A stretch of DNA of 64,000 nt from Lactarius indigo (taxonomy: Eukaryota > Basidiomycota > Agaricomycetes > Russulales > Russulaceae). The notes beneath the pieces were generated by a model, which did no database searches, was not told the DNA's origin, and worked only from the letters and a program-made list of their open reading frames with translations. This document shows positions 23,301-35,142 of the stretch, one piece after another. Numbering within the stretch: position 1 is the first letter of the stretch; every line of letters starts with the position of its first letter. Both the position numbers and the translations under genes were made by a program. Where the stretch lies: contig JAFKAC010000012.1 in the NCBI GenBank assembly GCA_025766275.1, positions 434,001-498,000 of the forward strand, written 5' to 3'.

Positions 23301-24039
23301 TTGAGCACTTTACTAGTAGTACGAGTATTTGATATGAGCACGGTCGAGCACTTGGGTTCTGACACGATTCCCTTTCCCACTGTACAGTATATCACTGGTT
23401 AAAAATGGACTCGTGCAATGACCATGCCACTTGGTTACCGTCGCGTACTAAATATTCAGCGCTCAGCAGGTACGTATACCACGTATATAACGTGATTTTA
23501 TTGATTACATAACCTTTTTTGTTTTAAAAAGTCATATTTAGCCCCCAACCTTTTCTCAGTCCACTGCGACCCCTCGCCGAATGTACGAAAGAAAGAACAG
23601 GCCCAGATGGTCGATAAAATCAGCCCATGGAGTGGCCAAGACTATCCTTTGTCTTGAAAATTTGAATTCCGGAGGAGTCACAGCAGCGTGCATTCGTCAC
23701 CCGAGCACTGGTCGTTCTTCCTGTTTTGGATTACTAATCTCCTTCCAGGCGCCTTTACACCGTAAGCAGTGCTTGTTGTCTGCGAATTGCGCTCCCCTTC
23801 AGGCTACGTTGCCATGCAACCTACCCCATGTCCAACAATGCCTATCGGAGCCATCTGCGTATTGTTCGGTATTGTTGCATGTCTGACCTCAGGACCAGAG
23901 TCCACGCAGAACTCCTCGTATCTCCGTCACAAGGCGCTTAACTATACGGCGGGTAGCGGGATGAATGAATTAAGTCCTCTATAAAACCGCGAGAAAGTTC
24001 AAACGAAGGTTGACTAAATTGCTCTTGGTCCTGAACATC
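20384..24039. other. 3.6-kb stretch without a recognisable gene
   Basis: Contains diverged copies of spacer sequence from upstream of copy 3 (about 21580-21660 versus 7950-8030). Two open stretches, 22210-22449 and about 22707-23014, have no family signature, and I could not join them into a convincing gene. Confidence 0.4.
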
Positions 24040-26420
24040 ATGCTCATGCCCCGTGTCGCGCTTTGCTTGCCCCTCCTTTTGCTCATTAGTATCTCGGCAG
24101 TTTTCGCGCGTTTTCCGGATGCTCTACTCAGGCTGCAGAATTCTTTGGCATCGAAGAAAGACGAATTCCTGGAGGCACGTCCGCCAATACACCACGAGGC
24201 CGGCGTCAATCTGACGCACCGCGCCTTAAGACGGTTTGCAAATCGCAAGGTCGACCGTGAGTCACGCTGTTTAAGTGTGCTTTGTCTCCCTTAGTAATCA
24301 GCGCCTCAGACTTTCACGTCAAAGGAACTTCTATTCCTCACGTGAATTTTGATGTCGGAGACAGTTGGTCAGGCCTCTTGCCTATCAGCGCGGACCCATA
24401 TGAAACACGCAAGGTTTGAAGTTTAAGTCCTTTTGTATGCGATGATACTCAATCAGAGCAGCTATTTTTCTGGTACTTCCCACCAACGGCGAAGGGTAAC
24501 GAAAACGATCTCATATTCTGGTAAGCGCCAGTTGCTGACTGCGGAGTCTGCGGAGACGCCAACCTAATCCAGGACGAATGGTGGACCAGGTTGCTCGTCT
24601 TTAGCTGGATTTCTACAGGAGAATGGAGTAACGCAACCTCGCCCGTCTGACACATTGACACTAAATTGCATGTCTACAGCCTATTAGCTGGCAGTATGGT
24701 CAAGCCAAGCCGACTCCAAATCCTATGAGTTGGACGAATCTAGGACACATGCTTTGGGTGGAACAACCCGTAGGGACCGGGTTTTCTCAGGGCGTACCAA
24801 ACATCCACGTGAGCAACCTATTCTTGTCGACAACCTGATTATCGGATGCTACGATACGCAGAACGAGGTAGAACTTGCAGCACAGCTCGTCGGATTCTTC
24901 CAGCAGTTCCTAAATATCTTTTCGGAGCTAAAAGGGAAGAACTTTTACTTGACAGGAGAAAGCGTAGGCACTCAATACCTCCACTCTCGAAGCGTTGTTG
25001 ACACACTTTCAGTATGCCGGACTCTATCTGCCATGTTGGTAGTCTCGTCATTATGCGGGACCTACCCATCTTACGAGATCACAGATCTTGCGGATTATAT
25101 CTTTTCCAACTCCAGTTTGCTGGACTTGAAAGTGCAGGGCATATGGCTTGGATCCCGTATGTATGGTTAAATCGTACCAACCTCATCACTCTGACGACAC
25201 TTTAGCTGTCCTTGCCGAAGACGTAATCTCCTTCCAAGTACCCTCTGTGAACTTTGTTCACAAGAATGAGAACGTGTTTGCGTTCAAGTCATTTCCTTTC
25301 GCTCCGTCTCTGTAAACTATTATCTCATATCTCTCTATGTCAGTCGATCCTTTCTCGCACATATCGACCAGGTCGCCGACTCGTGTCAATATACGTCGTA
25401 TCTCTCAAAGTACCTGACATACCCACCCCTGCCTGCTCCATTCCCTCTTCCGGGGGGGTCGACTGAGGCAATCCCAGGCTGCGATGTGTACACAGAGATC
25501 GCAACTGCTGCACTCACCCTAAATCCTGCTTTTAACGTCTTTCGCATATTCGATATGGTATGTCGCCTTTATTCCGACTCGACGACTCTTATGCATTTCG
25601 TCCTAGCCCCCCGTTCTGTGGGACGTTCTCGGCTTCCCGTCAGTCCTTAACCGCAGAAGGACACTGACTTTATGCTGATCTGCGCTCCCACTTGTAGCGG
25701 CACGTTCTCTCAAATTCAAGTCCAACCCGTGTATTTCAATGATCCGAAGGTAAAAAAAGCAATCCACGCACCAGTGGATGTAGAGTGGACCGAGTGCGGC
25801 GCCGTCCCATCCGTCTTTGCGGGATCGGGAGACACGAGTCTGTCTCCATTGTACGGAGTTCTGCCTCGGGTTATCGCACACGGCGCCCGCACGGTTATAG
25901 TCACTGGCTTGGCCGATTTCGTGCTAATCTCCGAAGGGTGGGGGTCACATTCTACTCCAGCATTTGACTATGACTCATACTACCTGTCTCGCTTGGCAGA
26001 ACGCGCATAGCGATCCAAAAGTGAGCTTTTCCTCGATCACCCTTTCTCTCGCTGGTGACTTAACAGAGACGTTCGGTATTAGCACGACTTGTGCGTATCA
26101 CTGACTACGTCTCTTCGATTCGTTTTGACATTCGATATTATTTCGAAGGGGGTGGCAAGCAGGGCTTCCAGAGCGCCCCTGAACCCGACTCGTTCGTCGT
26201 TGATGGGGTTGGGGCCTTTGGGACAGTGCAGTCGGAGCGCGGATTGACCCTTTATGAAGTGGCGATCACAGGACATATGTACGTCACGTGTTTTGCCTCC
26301 TCGCTTGTTGGTGGACCATCTGAAAACATGTCGCTTGGGCTTGGCAGGATACCCCAGTTCAACCCTTCTGCTGCGTTCCAGTCAATGCAGTATCTGCTAG
26401 GTGTTAGGGAGACACCCTAG
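24040..26420 (+). CDS. Serine carboxypeptidase, S10 family (KEX1-like), complete
   Basis: Secreted or vacuolar exopeptidase that removes C-terminal residues. Sixteen exons: 24040-24256, 24295-24413, 24462-24520, 24573-24627, 24680-24808, 24862-24963, 25013-25034, 25085-25156, 25206-25287, 25344-25557, 25607-25638, 25698-25937, 26000-26020, 26083-26090, 26149-26278 and 26348-26420. All phases close, giving 524 aa. Seen: signal peptide (PRVALCLPLLLLISISAVFA); oxyanion segment WTNGGPGCSSLAGFLQENG; nucleophile motif LTGESYAGLYLPY, split by an intron after GES; FNDPKVKKAIHAP; Asp motif VTGLADFVLISEG; His motif ITGHMIPQFNP. Exon 14 is only 8 nt, needed to read IQNTTWGGKQGFQ. An ATG at 24046 is an alternative start. 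No damage seen, in contrast to the decayed protease nearby. Confidence 0.9.
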
Positions 26421-26899
26421 TCGCTGCGTAACGGTGCTTCTTTCCCTTGTTTGGCTACTCATGGCCTGGGCTCTAAGTTCACATTTCGTAAAATACTCCA
26501 AAGTTTCACCAGCCTTCATTTTTGGACTATCGTGATCACTCATATTTGTCATTGGGTATCGTTGCACTTCATGCATTCGTTTTTTTTGTCATTGTCGAAA
26601 ATCACCTATGACGCTTCTCCGGGTACAGGTTAGACTGTCATATTCACTTACTGAGATTTCTTCATAATCATGTTAAAAACAACGATCCGAACAGCCACTC
26701 GTTACCTGTCTCGAACCTCTGATCATCGTGAAGCGTAGCTGAGAACCTGTCAAGCCTCCTTATCCTTCTTACTAGAACTATAGGGCAAAGAGAGCGCCGG
26801 GCTGCCTCTGCGCGTACTGTAGCGTATACAGGTTGGTTGCAGAGACCTTTCTGAGCACATTAGAAGCCAAAGGAAGAGAGATCATCCCACACAAATAGC
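26421..26899. other. Spacer, nothing recognised
   Basis: No coding or repeat signal identified. Confidence 0.3.
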
Positions 26900-28170
26900 C
26901 TGCAGGATCTGGCTTGTAGGAACCATTGACAGCCCGAAATCTGAGTCTTCAGCAGGACAGGATCGAGCCAGCGGGTGCGGCAGACACAGGCGCAACTCGA
27001 ATATGACTCGAACCTCGCTTGCGACACTACGACCATTGTAGATGTTGCTGTAGTACGAATACCGCGACTGGGCAGCAGCCTAGGAAGTACACACATGTCG
27101 GAGTACCACTATGTTTCGATCCCACCGCCGCACATCACCCAATAATCACATGCCCTGTCGGCACGCTCTAGAGTCGACGGAATCCTCGCGGTGAAAAGGT
27201 ATCCACCAGTAGCAGTGCTTATACAGTAGGGAGACGCATCGGCCCATGATAATCCTATTTGTCGTCTCGAAGCTTGCGCCCAGCTCGCGCTCGCCCGGGC
27301 CTCTGACAGACCCCGCCTCAACAAGTGACCCACAGAGGCGTGGTGCTCAGCAACCGTGACTCGAAAAGGTAAACTCGATTGTTGGATGTAGTATGCTGGC
27401 GCTCAGTTTGCCATGGGTAATATAACGGATTGGTTCCAGGAATGAAAATCAGAGATCAACCTGAACTTAAAGAGCTAGTGAGCGTGTGAGGGCTATCACC
27501 GATGGTGGCCCTCGCTTGAACTCTCGTACCTGCCGAGGAATGTGTGGGTGACTCAGATACTATAACTCGAAACCAACTAGCATGGATGGTGCGGTCGTCG
27601 CACCCCAAGCGCCCGCGCACCCTTACCGCAGCAGAGAACTATTCGAACTTGAACCATTGTTTTATGAATTCGAACTGGCGGGACAACTAAAAGGGGCTTT
27701 AAGTTGCTAGGGATTACGCAACTTACTATAGCCTCGGAGTCTGAGCTGCCAACGACCAGACAAAGGGCTGGAGATTTTGGTTCCGCTGAAAGTGGTAAGG
27801 GGTAAATCGACCGGGATGCCAGTGCCGTGGTCACCCATATCGCACGAATCTGCCTCGACTCGGAGCGAGCCACGATCCACGAATGGCTAAGTCAACTGTA
27901 GCCCGGCCCGAGATAACCCCCTGCGCGGCTCGACCCAGAACTGAGTGATCCGTTCATATTCCCTCAGCTTCCGTGATCTCCCGGCCTCAGTAGAAGGCTT
28001 GGATGTTAGAGAAACTTTATGTATGACTTGGGGAAGCACAAAGATAACTTGGAGGCGGCTGGCACTGTATTGAAATGTGGGGGTTGCGACGATACTTTGA
28101 TGCGCTGTGTTATGTTACTTCGCGATATATACTTCACGATCAGCATTGGTCAAGATGGGCAGAAAATGTT
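26900..28170 (-). repeat. Inverted paralogous segment (uninterrupted copy of the transposon insertion site)
   Basis: Reverse-complement homology to two separated places. 27962-28036 and its left neighbourhood match 45569-45645 and beyond (for example CCTCAGCTTCCGTGAT at 27962 against the complement of 45628-45643). 28037-28165 matches the complement of 34905-34770 (GGCTGGCACTGTATTGAAA and ttacttcgcgatat). 26900-27240 matches the complement of about 46150-46345 (ggtgatgtgcggcggtgggatcgaa). The segment therefore carries, without interruption, the two flanks that 34,908-45,568 separates. Confidence 0.85.
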
Positions 28171-30706
28171 GAGGCGCCACCACAAACTTGACCACAAAGC
28201 AGAACCGAGGCGCAAAATATACCAAGCGAACAAGGCATACAGAGACGGACCCTTGGATATGCCGTGCAAGTGTTGGGCCCTCTAACCTGAGCTTGAGCCT
28301 GAGTGTGGGTCTGTACAAGGTCGCGAAACGTCGATCCGTCAGCAAGATCACTTATAGTAGAGGCCTCAGTGGGGTGTCCTAGTACGTTAGGAGATTGTTG
28401 TACTTTATTCGGATAAATTTTCCGCTTACTGCCCGTGCCAGTGTAGCCTTTGGGGCCAAATATAGTAGTCACGTGTTCTACGCACTTCTCCGGCGCCCCC
28501 TTCACGAGCCTGGGATCCTATCATAGAACCTGCCACTTCAGAGCGCGAGGCACAGCGGGGCCAGGAGGGCGTCAGCGTACCGCTGCCTTGATCGTGCCGC
28601 TGTGCCGTTTGCTCCAAGAATGCCAAAGATAGTCACGGAGGCCGGCCGGCGCTGTCGGACTTTCCGAGTCGCACGATTGCGCAGCGGCGGGAGGAAAAGA
28701 TTTCTTCGCAGAAGCTTCCTGCTGGCGGCAGAAAGGTTAAGTGAAAGGACCTGAGGGCTGTCCTATGATACTGTAGCGGAGCGTCCGAGTCGACTCTCGG
28801 AACAACTCGCCCAGCGCGTGATGAACAGTTGCAGATCTGAGTCGAACGCAAAAGAAGGAAGCTTTAGACTGGGACCCAACTACCACAATTGTATGGTTTG
28901 ACATGGTCTGATGATATTTAATCTTTTGAGGCGAACCCCCTAATAACTTTGGGATACAGTAGTGCGGCGCCAAATTGGAATGAATGGATGCACGAGCATC
29001 TGCAGGCGCGCTAGAGTCCCCGTATCTTATGACCTCCCTCTTTCTTTCTGTTCCTGCGTCTTAGGGATCAATCGAAATGAGGCGTAGCCGCGGGATTGAT
29101 CTCCACGGGACACACCGCCTGGCCGAAGTTGGCTTCAAAAGTTCTTTCAGTGCTCGGCTATGCAACCCCTCCTATTGAATTTGGACACCTCTCAGGCCTT
29201 CCATCAAGGTGCCACCATTCCAGAAGACCCCCGCAACAACAACGCGGTTCGCATATTAGGAATAGTCCTACACACAATGGAAGCTGTATGAACGCGAAGA
29301 AAGTGGCAAGCATTCAGGGATCTGTCCGTCTCGCGACATCCGCGTCACGACGTCGAATTCTCTTTCTCGAATTAGGCCTTCGTGGGATCATCTGCCCGGT
29401 CGTGTGGGAGCATGTGAATATATGTATGTATGCGCCCTCGGATCTTGCATGGAATGAATGATATTTCATCAAAGGGCTGGCTGGCGCGCGGGTTGTGCGG
29501 GTGGAGCGTCAAGATGTCGAACCCCAAAAGAGTGGAAGCAAAATTGCATGCATCACATTACCGTGGTGCTTCGTTCCGCGTTAACCGGACAATACCCCGT
29601 GTGCTAGGGCACAGGCAGGGAGGGCGCGCTAGGCACCGTCGCACAGGTACAAGAAAGGTTAGTGAGTCCAAAGTCCGCTGAATCACGCGCCGTTCAATTA
29701 ACCCAGGCCGCACCCCCTGTATGCTCATGACGCTCCAAAGAGGCACCGAAGTTGTTCTTATTGCAATTTTTTTTTTGTTACAAGGAGACATTCCATACCT
29801 CCTGCCTATGGAGCACAACAAACCTAGAAATGAGCGGAATGAGCACGATGAAGGCGATCCGATGTGAAAAGAAAGAGGGTCAGTATTAGCATGGTTAATC
29901 TTCAGCGCTCGCCCATAAAGCGAACTTAGGGCTTGACTTCTATTGTGTTCGATCCTGCCCGAGATAATGGGAGACGACACTCACCGTATTTGCTTTCTAC
30001 CTGCAACTTTCCCCTCACTATACCCTGCCCCCGTGAGCCTTGAGGTGTTTCGGTGTCTATGGCAGAGTGAATATTAGCGTCGTCAGAAAGGAGCCAATGG
30101 TCAGAAGAGAGCTCAGATGATGTATGCGATAGATAGTTCACGAGCACAAAGGCTTCGTAGCGATTCTAAGTCTCGTCACTGCGAGAGAAAGCGATGGAGA
30201 GGCAACTCACCGGTCTGAGTGGTCATGTCCGCGGTTGAGTCGATTTTTTCGCCTATAATAATAATGAGTCACGAGGAAGCCACGTGTGCGACGCTCATTG
30301 AATACCAGACAAGCGCTAAATTCTCTTCTTGAAGCCCGTGGAGACACGGGTAATTGTATATTGGAAATATAAGCTCGCTTGCGCCAAGCGATTTAGACGG
30401 TATGCAGCACCTGCACTGCAGATGCTGCAGAGGAAGAGAATCATCACGCTCAACATCGACTACTGTATCAGTGTTAAAGGTGTCCACTGGGTGTAATTCC
30501 CGCCACGTGGTGTCTCGCCTACCCAAGTGGACCAGGCGCTGAGCAGGAAATGAGAGAAGCGGGAGCGATGGCCGTGGTCTCAGGTGCGTCGGAAAAAAAT
30601 AACTCGCTTCTCGCTTGCTGTTGTGAAGCGCGTAACCTCCTCTCATCTCCAAAGCAGTCACCACGACTAGGGGCCGGTCCTCGTCTCATTCGACTGACGT
30701 CGCACC
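28171..30706. other. 2.5-kb stretch without a recognisable gene
   Basis: Only short ORFs. A minus-strand set at about 30220-29560 can be spliced into an open frame but has no family signature, so it is not annotated. Confidence 0.35.
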
Positions 30707-31228
30707 ATGGGCAACACCACCAGCTTCAACAATGTCACACAGGTCGTCGAGACTCGCGGTGGACTCCTTCTGGACGCAAACACCTTCGCTAACATGACCA
30801 CTCACGGACCGCTCGGCCTCGCCTTCAACACTGTCTGGGTTGTGGGCGCAGGAGAAGACACCCCCATTGGGCCGTACGAAACAACGTCCCCGCTAACATA
30901 CGAGAATCTGTCAGGGCGATGGAGTGGTGCGTGTGCTTGTGACTTTTGCAGTAGCCTTTTTTACTTACGGGTGGAGCAGGACCGGAAAAGGGTAGGTGTC
31001 GAGAATAGTGGTGATCGGGATGGCTAACGTGAGGACGGAGTAGAATCAGGGGACGACACATGGACCGTTATGTGGAATCCGGAAGGAAGCGAGGGGGTCA
31101 ACTTCACACTTGTGCGATGGCTGGATATGAGCTACGGGCAACTGGATGCATTCCAACATGGGTTTAATGTATGCCTTAAGAAAAGGCTTGACAGCCCGGG
31201 TGCGATGCCGGTGAGTTGCCCACATTAG
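30707..31228 (+). CDS. Hypothetical small protein with possible N-myristoylation signal
   Basis: Unrecognised. Exon 1 30707-30926 begins MGNTTSFNNVTQ and reads through NTVWVVGAGEDTPIGPYE to GRWS. A GT-AG intron (gtgcgtgtgc...gaatcag) joins exon 2 at 31050, which reads GDDTWTVMWNPEGSEGVNF, then LVRWLDMSYGQLDAFQHGFN, to a stop at 31226-31228 (about 132 aa). An alternative donor after GFN (gtatgcc, 31169) and acceptor at 31256 would end the protein RAVE at 31271. MGNxxS fits the Gly-2 myristoylation consensus. Both exons keep one frame and a plausible composition, but no domain is known to me. Confidence 0.45.
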
Positions 31229-31471
31229 TGCTAAGTGCATGGTGCTGATGCTCCAGCGGGCAGTTGAGTGAGGATCCGATCTTAGGCGAGGCATTGGAGG
31301 GGATTGAAAGCGTGCTAAAGGAATGAAGTGTGATCGTGGGAGTGTGTGACATGTGACACTGGTTAGTTTTGGTGACTTACCTTACAAAATTGGAAATTAA
31401 GACTTAATCCCCTTTCGACGACCGACCCTCCCTCTAAATGTCGCACCCCCTCTCACTCCTTCTCTATCATC
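31229..31471. promoter_or_regulatory. Probable promoter/5' region of the ZZZ3-like gene
   Basis: Intergenic interval with a pyrimidine-rich run (ctccctctaaa...ccctctcactccttctctatc) just before the ATG at 31472, typical of basidiomycete transcription start regions. Confidence 0.3.
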
Positions 31472-32712
31472 ATGCTCCATCCCGTGAAAAATAAGTTCGT
31501 ATCTACCCTTTCCTCCTTCAGCTCTCTTCTCACTCTCCGTGCAGCTTCGATGCTCTCCAGGTCTATATCCAATCGCAGAAGGACCTCCTGGCCCGCACTC
31601 AGTCAGACATAGACCGCCTTCGACTTCTACGCGAACAGGCTACCGCGAATCCTGAAGATTTTTTTGACACTTTCGATGACAAGGTTTTTGATCATCATCT
31701 CTCGGCATTTCGATATATTTACACATTCGTAGCTCAATAGTGATGTCTTTCGCTTTGACCATCAGCCTGATATCGCCGCAGAAGTTCAAGACAAGATCGA
31801 TTGGGATATATTCAAAGGCCAAGGTGCACCCCCTTCCTTCTCTGTTATTATTTTTTGCTTATCCTTCGACACGAAAAGACCCTACCCCCCTCCGTGCCTT
31901 TGCCGCTGATCTCCGCGCAGCGCATTATGTGCGGTCCCAACCATCAACCACACAGCAAACGGCATTGTCGTCAGCCCAGCAGCTCGTACGAAGGGCAAGG
32001 CGGTCAATCATCGAGCCAGTTCTCGCCTCATTCGAGCTCTCATCTGACTCATCCGATGGAGAGCAATTGGCGCCCGAGATCCTCCGCCCAGCACGTGAAA
32101 AGGAACAGCTGCGCCGCATACACCTCCGCAACAAGGGTGGGCTGACCCTCCGTGCGTCAGGTGTGCACATTCGCCGCGACATTGGGGACGAGAGCGCCGA
32201 CGTTGACATCGCAACGACTGACGGGGTGCCAGTGGCGGCCACGTTCACCCCTGGCGCCTTGGTGCCATCGGCGTCAAACTTGGTGAACTCGAAAGTACCT
32301 TCCCCACGTCCCACACGTTCCCGTCGACCTCCAACCCGCCCACCAGCGACCACGGCAAAGGCCAAAGTCCTCACTCTTCAAACGAACCGGCATCCCGAGC
32401 CTGACAAATGCGCTCCCGCGGCCAAGAAGGAGAAGCCAAAGTCAGAAACGTACAAGCAGGCATGGTCGATCTCAGAGCAGCATCTCCTCGAGCGACTGCT
32501 CACCGAGATCCCCGACGGTGAGAAAAACCGGTACGAAACACCGTTTTTTTTTTGTCCATGTATGAGAAGCGTAAATGTTCACGTCTTTTTATAGGTGGTC
32601 TAAGATATCGAAGGCTATGGGTGGTCGCCGCACTCCGCGTCAGGTTGCGAGCCGAGTACAAAAGTATTTTGAGAAGTTAAAGCTGTTTGGTGTGAACGTA
32701 GAGCGAGCATAA
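31472..32712 (+). CDS. ZZZ3-like protein with C-terminal SANT/Myb domain
   Basis: Probable nuclear DNA/chromatin-binding protein; fungal proteins of this type are annotated as ZZ-type zinc-finger protein 3. Exons 31472-31494, 31545-31683, 31733-31823, 31879-32530 and 32595-32712 give 340 aa with all phases consistent. The N-terminus MLHPVKNNFDALQVYIQSQ leads into a helical segment (DLLARTQSDIDRLRLLREQA), then LNSDVFRFDHQPDI. The middle is Pro/Arg-rich with a RRSIIEPVLASFELSSDSSD block. The C-terminal SANT reads WSISEQHLLERLLTEIPDGE, then RWSKISKAMGGRRTPRQVAS and VQKYFEKLK. No ZZ finger is visible. Decayed copies of exons 4-5 occur at 48.0-48.8 kb and 61.8-62.0 kb, so this is probably the parent or the only intact member here. 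Confidence 0.88.
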
Positions 32713-34569
32713 CTTAGTGTATACACGATGTAGTAGTTCGTAGACAACTCTGGTTTTGGCAACTTTCCTGACAAGACGCATCTATCGAGTCCATACCTTG
32801 CAGGCTACATCCCTCTTTCTGTTCTGATCCACTTTACGGATTCTTGATGCCGCGTTGGGTGCTCGCTAGTACAACAATCTAGGCACCAAGATCTTTCTGA
32901 CACGCGGTGTGGAATTGTGCCCCCTCGTGCGTTTCGATCACCTCACGCGTATCTCTGACGTGTTGATGGTCTGTAGACGACAAAGGTACCATCGATACCG
33001 CTACTCATTGCTCTCCTCACCTAACTTTTTACTCCCTTATTCTTTGGTGCTGACAACCTGCTCATTCGCCATGGGTTGTCACTCCTGTTGCTCCTTCCCT
33101 TTACTTCACTGGCTCGCCAATCTGTTAATCTGCTACTTGCGAATTCCGCTTGATTCCCATCGATTTCACAACTAGCGACTGCTCTCTTCTTGCGAATCTG
33201 GTGGCCTTCACACCTCCGGGATGTCCACAGCTCTGTTGCACCTCATGGCCAAAGTTATGGGCGCGCTTCCCACCAGTGCGTTATGACTTCTTTCATCTAT
33301 CTCTATCAAAAGGCAAGTCGCAATTTCTGAAAGCAACTGAGACAGACTCGGACTCGGACCCAGAAGACTTCCCTTTTTCTCTCCACCCTGTACCATACTG
33401 TGAAGCGACAGAAATCGCTCACATCAGGTTTCTTATCTGCGATACGCAGAGCCACACCTAGCGCTGGCCGGCCTCCGTGTCCGTCTTTGGCTCTCTCTTC
33501 GAGCTGGCAGCACAATCAAGGCACGTATGCTTTTGTTCTCGGCATACTAGCTTAGCTCCCTGGTATATCTGTGCGTCGCGCTCCGATGTGTGGCAGGGGT
33601 TACTAGGGTTTCAGGCTCTAGTGAAGGAGGCGGACAAGAGGGTAAAACACTAATCCTGGCCGTTGTTAGAGCCCATCGAGGCACGCGCGCATAGATGAAG
33701 GTATGCAGGGGCGGAGTGGGCGGTGCCTTCGTCATGAAGAACATTTTCCCCAGCTAAAAGTATCCCATCATTTCCCGACTTCCCGTGTCCCCACCACTCA
33801 CTCCTTGCACACCTCCAGAACGGCGGATTCGAGACTAGTAAAACGCATAATTACTGTAATTTGCCTGATTGTCTGTACCAAGGATTACGGAGTATGCAAC
33901 GGCTTTATCCGACAAATAGACTCTTCTTTGGACTAAGGCGTCTACTGTATGACTTGTTGATAGACTGATGTCTCGTGACCGAGCTCGCGCTCAGACTTGG
34001 CACGGCATATGCCAACTATTCTCAACTGTCTCTATGGGCACTGGCACTGTTCACTTGGTTCATTTGCTCCTCTGCTTCGCGGCGGTTTCAGGATAGCTCA
34101 CCACCAGGAGGATATTATCTTCGCGTTGCCTTCTTGGAATTGGAAGGGCCTTTTTTTTTTTTTTGACAAATCGGCAGGATAACAACTTTCTCATGAACTT
34201 TCTGACACAAACAAACGAGCTACAGTACATTCCGATTCTGTCGTTTCGCTCATCAACGATGCGAACGACCCAAGAAAACAATCCAAGCGACTCTGACAGG
34301 TGTTTTTCAAGTTATCAAGCTTATTGCACGTGAAAATGACTAGGGGATGGTTTACACGTTTGCGACCCCGTTGGTCTGGTGCCTCTGTCATAGGAGATCA
34401 GACACGTCGCCCCACGGTATCCAGGAGTAAACTATACCATCACATGCGACAAGGGCCTCATCTATGCTATTGAGAGGTCACCCTGACTCGGATCCCAGTT
34501 CGGCATCCAAACAATCACTACGTTGATTCAGTCAGGGTTGTGAAACGTACGTATACAAGCGAGTATGAC
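32713..34569. other. 1.85-kb stretch without a recognisable gene
   Basis: Short ORFs only; an acidic DSDSDPED stretch near 33345 has no context. A 17-base T tract at about 34150-34166 lacks an identifiable target duplication. Confidence 0.35.
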
Positions 34570-34683
34570 TCACACAAAGCACCATTTTTTTTCTTTGACC
34601 TCGTAAGGTGCCGGAGCGGCAAGGGCACAAACTGCAAGCAGAATCACTATGGCGGCTCTGATGAATACCATTCTGTTCGCCAT
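34570..34683 (-). CDS. Possible tiny secreted peptide (37 aa)
   Basis: The minus-strand ORF starts MANRMVFIRAAIVILLAVC, a good signal-peptide core, continues ALAAPAPYEVKEKKWCFV and stops. Cleavage after ALAA would leave about 14 residues with one Cys. A TATA box (ctataaatt on the minus strand, 34741-34750) sits about 60 bp upstream, a normal distance. A donor-like gtgtgagt overlaps the stop, so a further exon is possible. Cys is third from the end, so this is not a CAAX pheromone precursor. The upstream flank is the duplicated segment shared with 28.0 kb. Confidence 0.35.
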   Translation of the reverse strand: MANRMVFIRAAIVILLAVCALAAPAPYEVKEKKWCFV

Positions 34684-34740
34684 GGGATGAATTGGTGATG
34701 AAGGAGAGTGGGGGATGACAAGATTGTGAGCATGGGTGGC

Positions 34741-34750
34741 CAATTTATAG
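34741..34750 (-). promoter_or_regulatory. TATA box upstream of the small-peptide ORF
   Basis: CTATAAATTG on the minus strand, about 60 bp above the ATG at 34683. Confidence 0.45.
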
Positions 34751-34907
34751 CCACATTCATGCAAGATCGCCGCAATATATTCTGCCCATCTTGACCATCG
34801 CCGGTTGTGGAGTGATATCGCGAAGTAATACAGCACAGCCATCGTGGTATCGTCGCAACCCCCCAAGTTTCAATACAGTGCCAGCCATCTCCGAGCCATC
34901 TTGTGCT

Positions 34908-34918
34908 CATCAGCAAGA
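34908..34918 (+). repeat. Left terminal inverted repeat
   Basis: CATCAGCAAGA, immediately after the CT target duplication. Over 25 bp the two ends also share a final ACTAG at the same distance. Confidence 0.85.
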
Positions 34919-34928
34919 GGCGATATTA

Positions 34929-35142
34929 CTAGAAGCGCCTGGTACAACTATTGTGGCTAGATGTCATAGGGTTACTGGCGCTAGGTGTTCTAGATCTCTA
35001 AAGGAGATCCTAGTAGTTTTAGTTCGTATTCTAGTTGTGCCAACTTCACTACGTATTGCTATGCAACTCTAATGTTTCTAGTAATTCCGGTTTAGAGTCT
35101 AGTCACACCAGTAGTATTACAATTTATCGCTAGGTAGCTCTA
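34929..35142. repeat. Left subterminal CTAG-rich array
   Basis: Ten CTAG tetranucleotides in about 215 bp, where about one would be expected by chance. Contexts such as cgCTAGgtgttCTAGatc and gctCTAGtaattg. CTAG is palindromic, so each copy reads on both strands. Confidence 0.8.

Noticed and set aside
29558..30260. Minus-strand multi-exon candidate (MTTQTDTETPQGSRGQG...)
   Set aside because: Splice sites are possible but composition and lack of any known motif make it unreliable.
31740..32594. Single 284-aa ORF
   Set aside because: It reads through introns; the spliced five-exon ZZZ3-like model explains the conserved N-terminal and SANT parts.
34150..34166. T tract as a second LINE tail
   Set aside because: No matching target duplication and no LINE coding sequence next to it.
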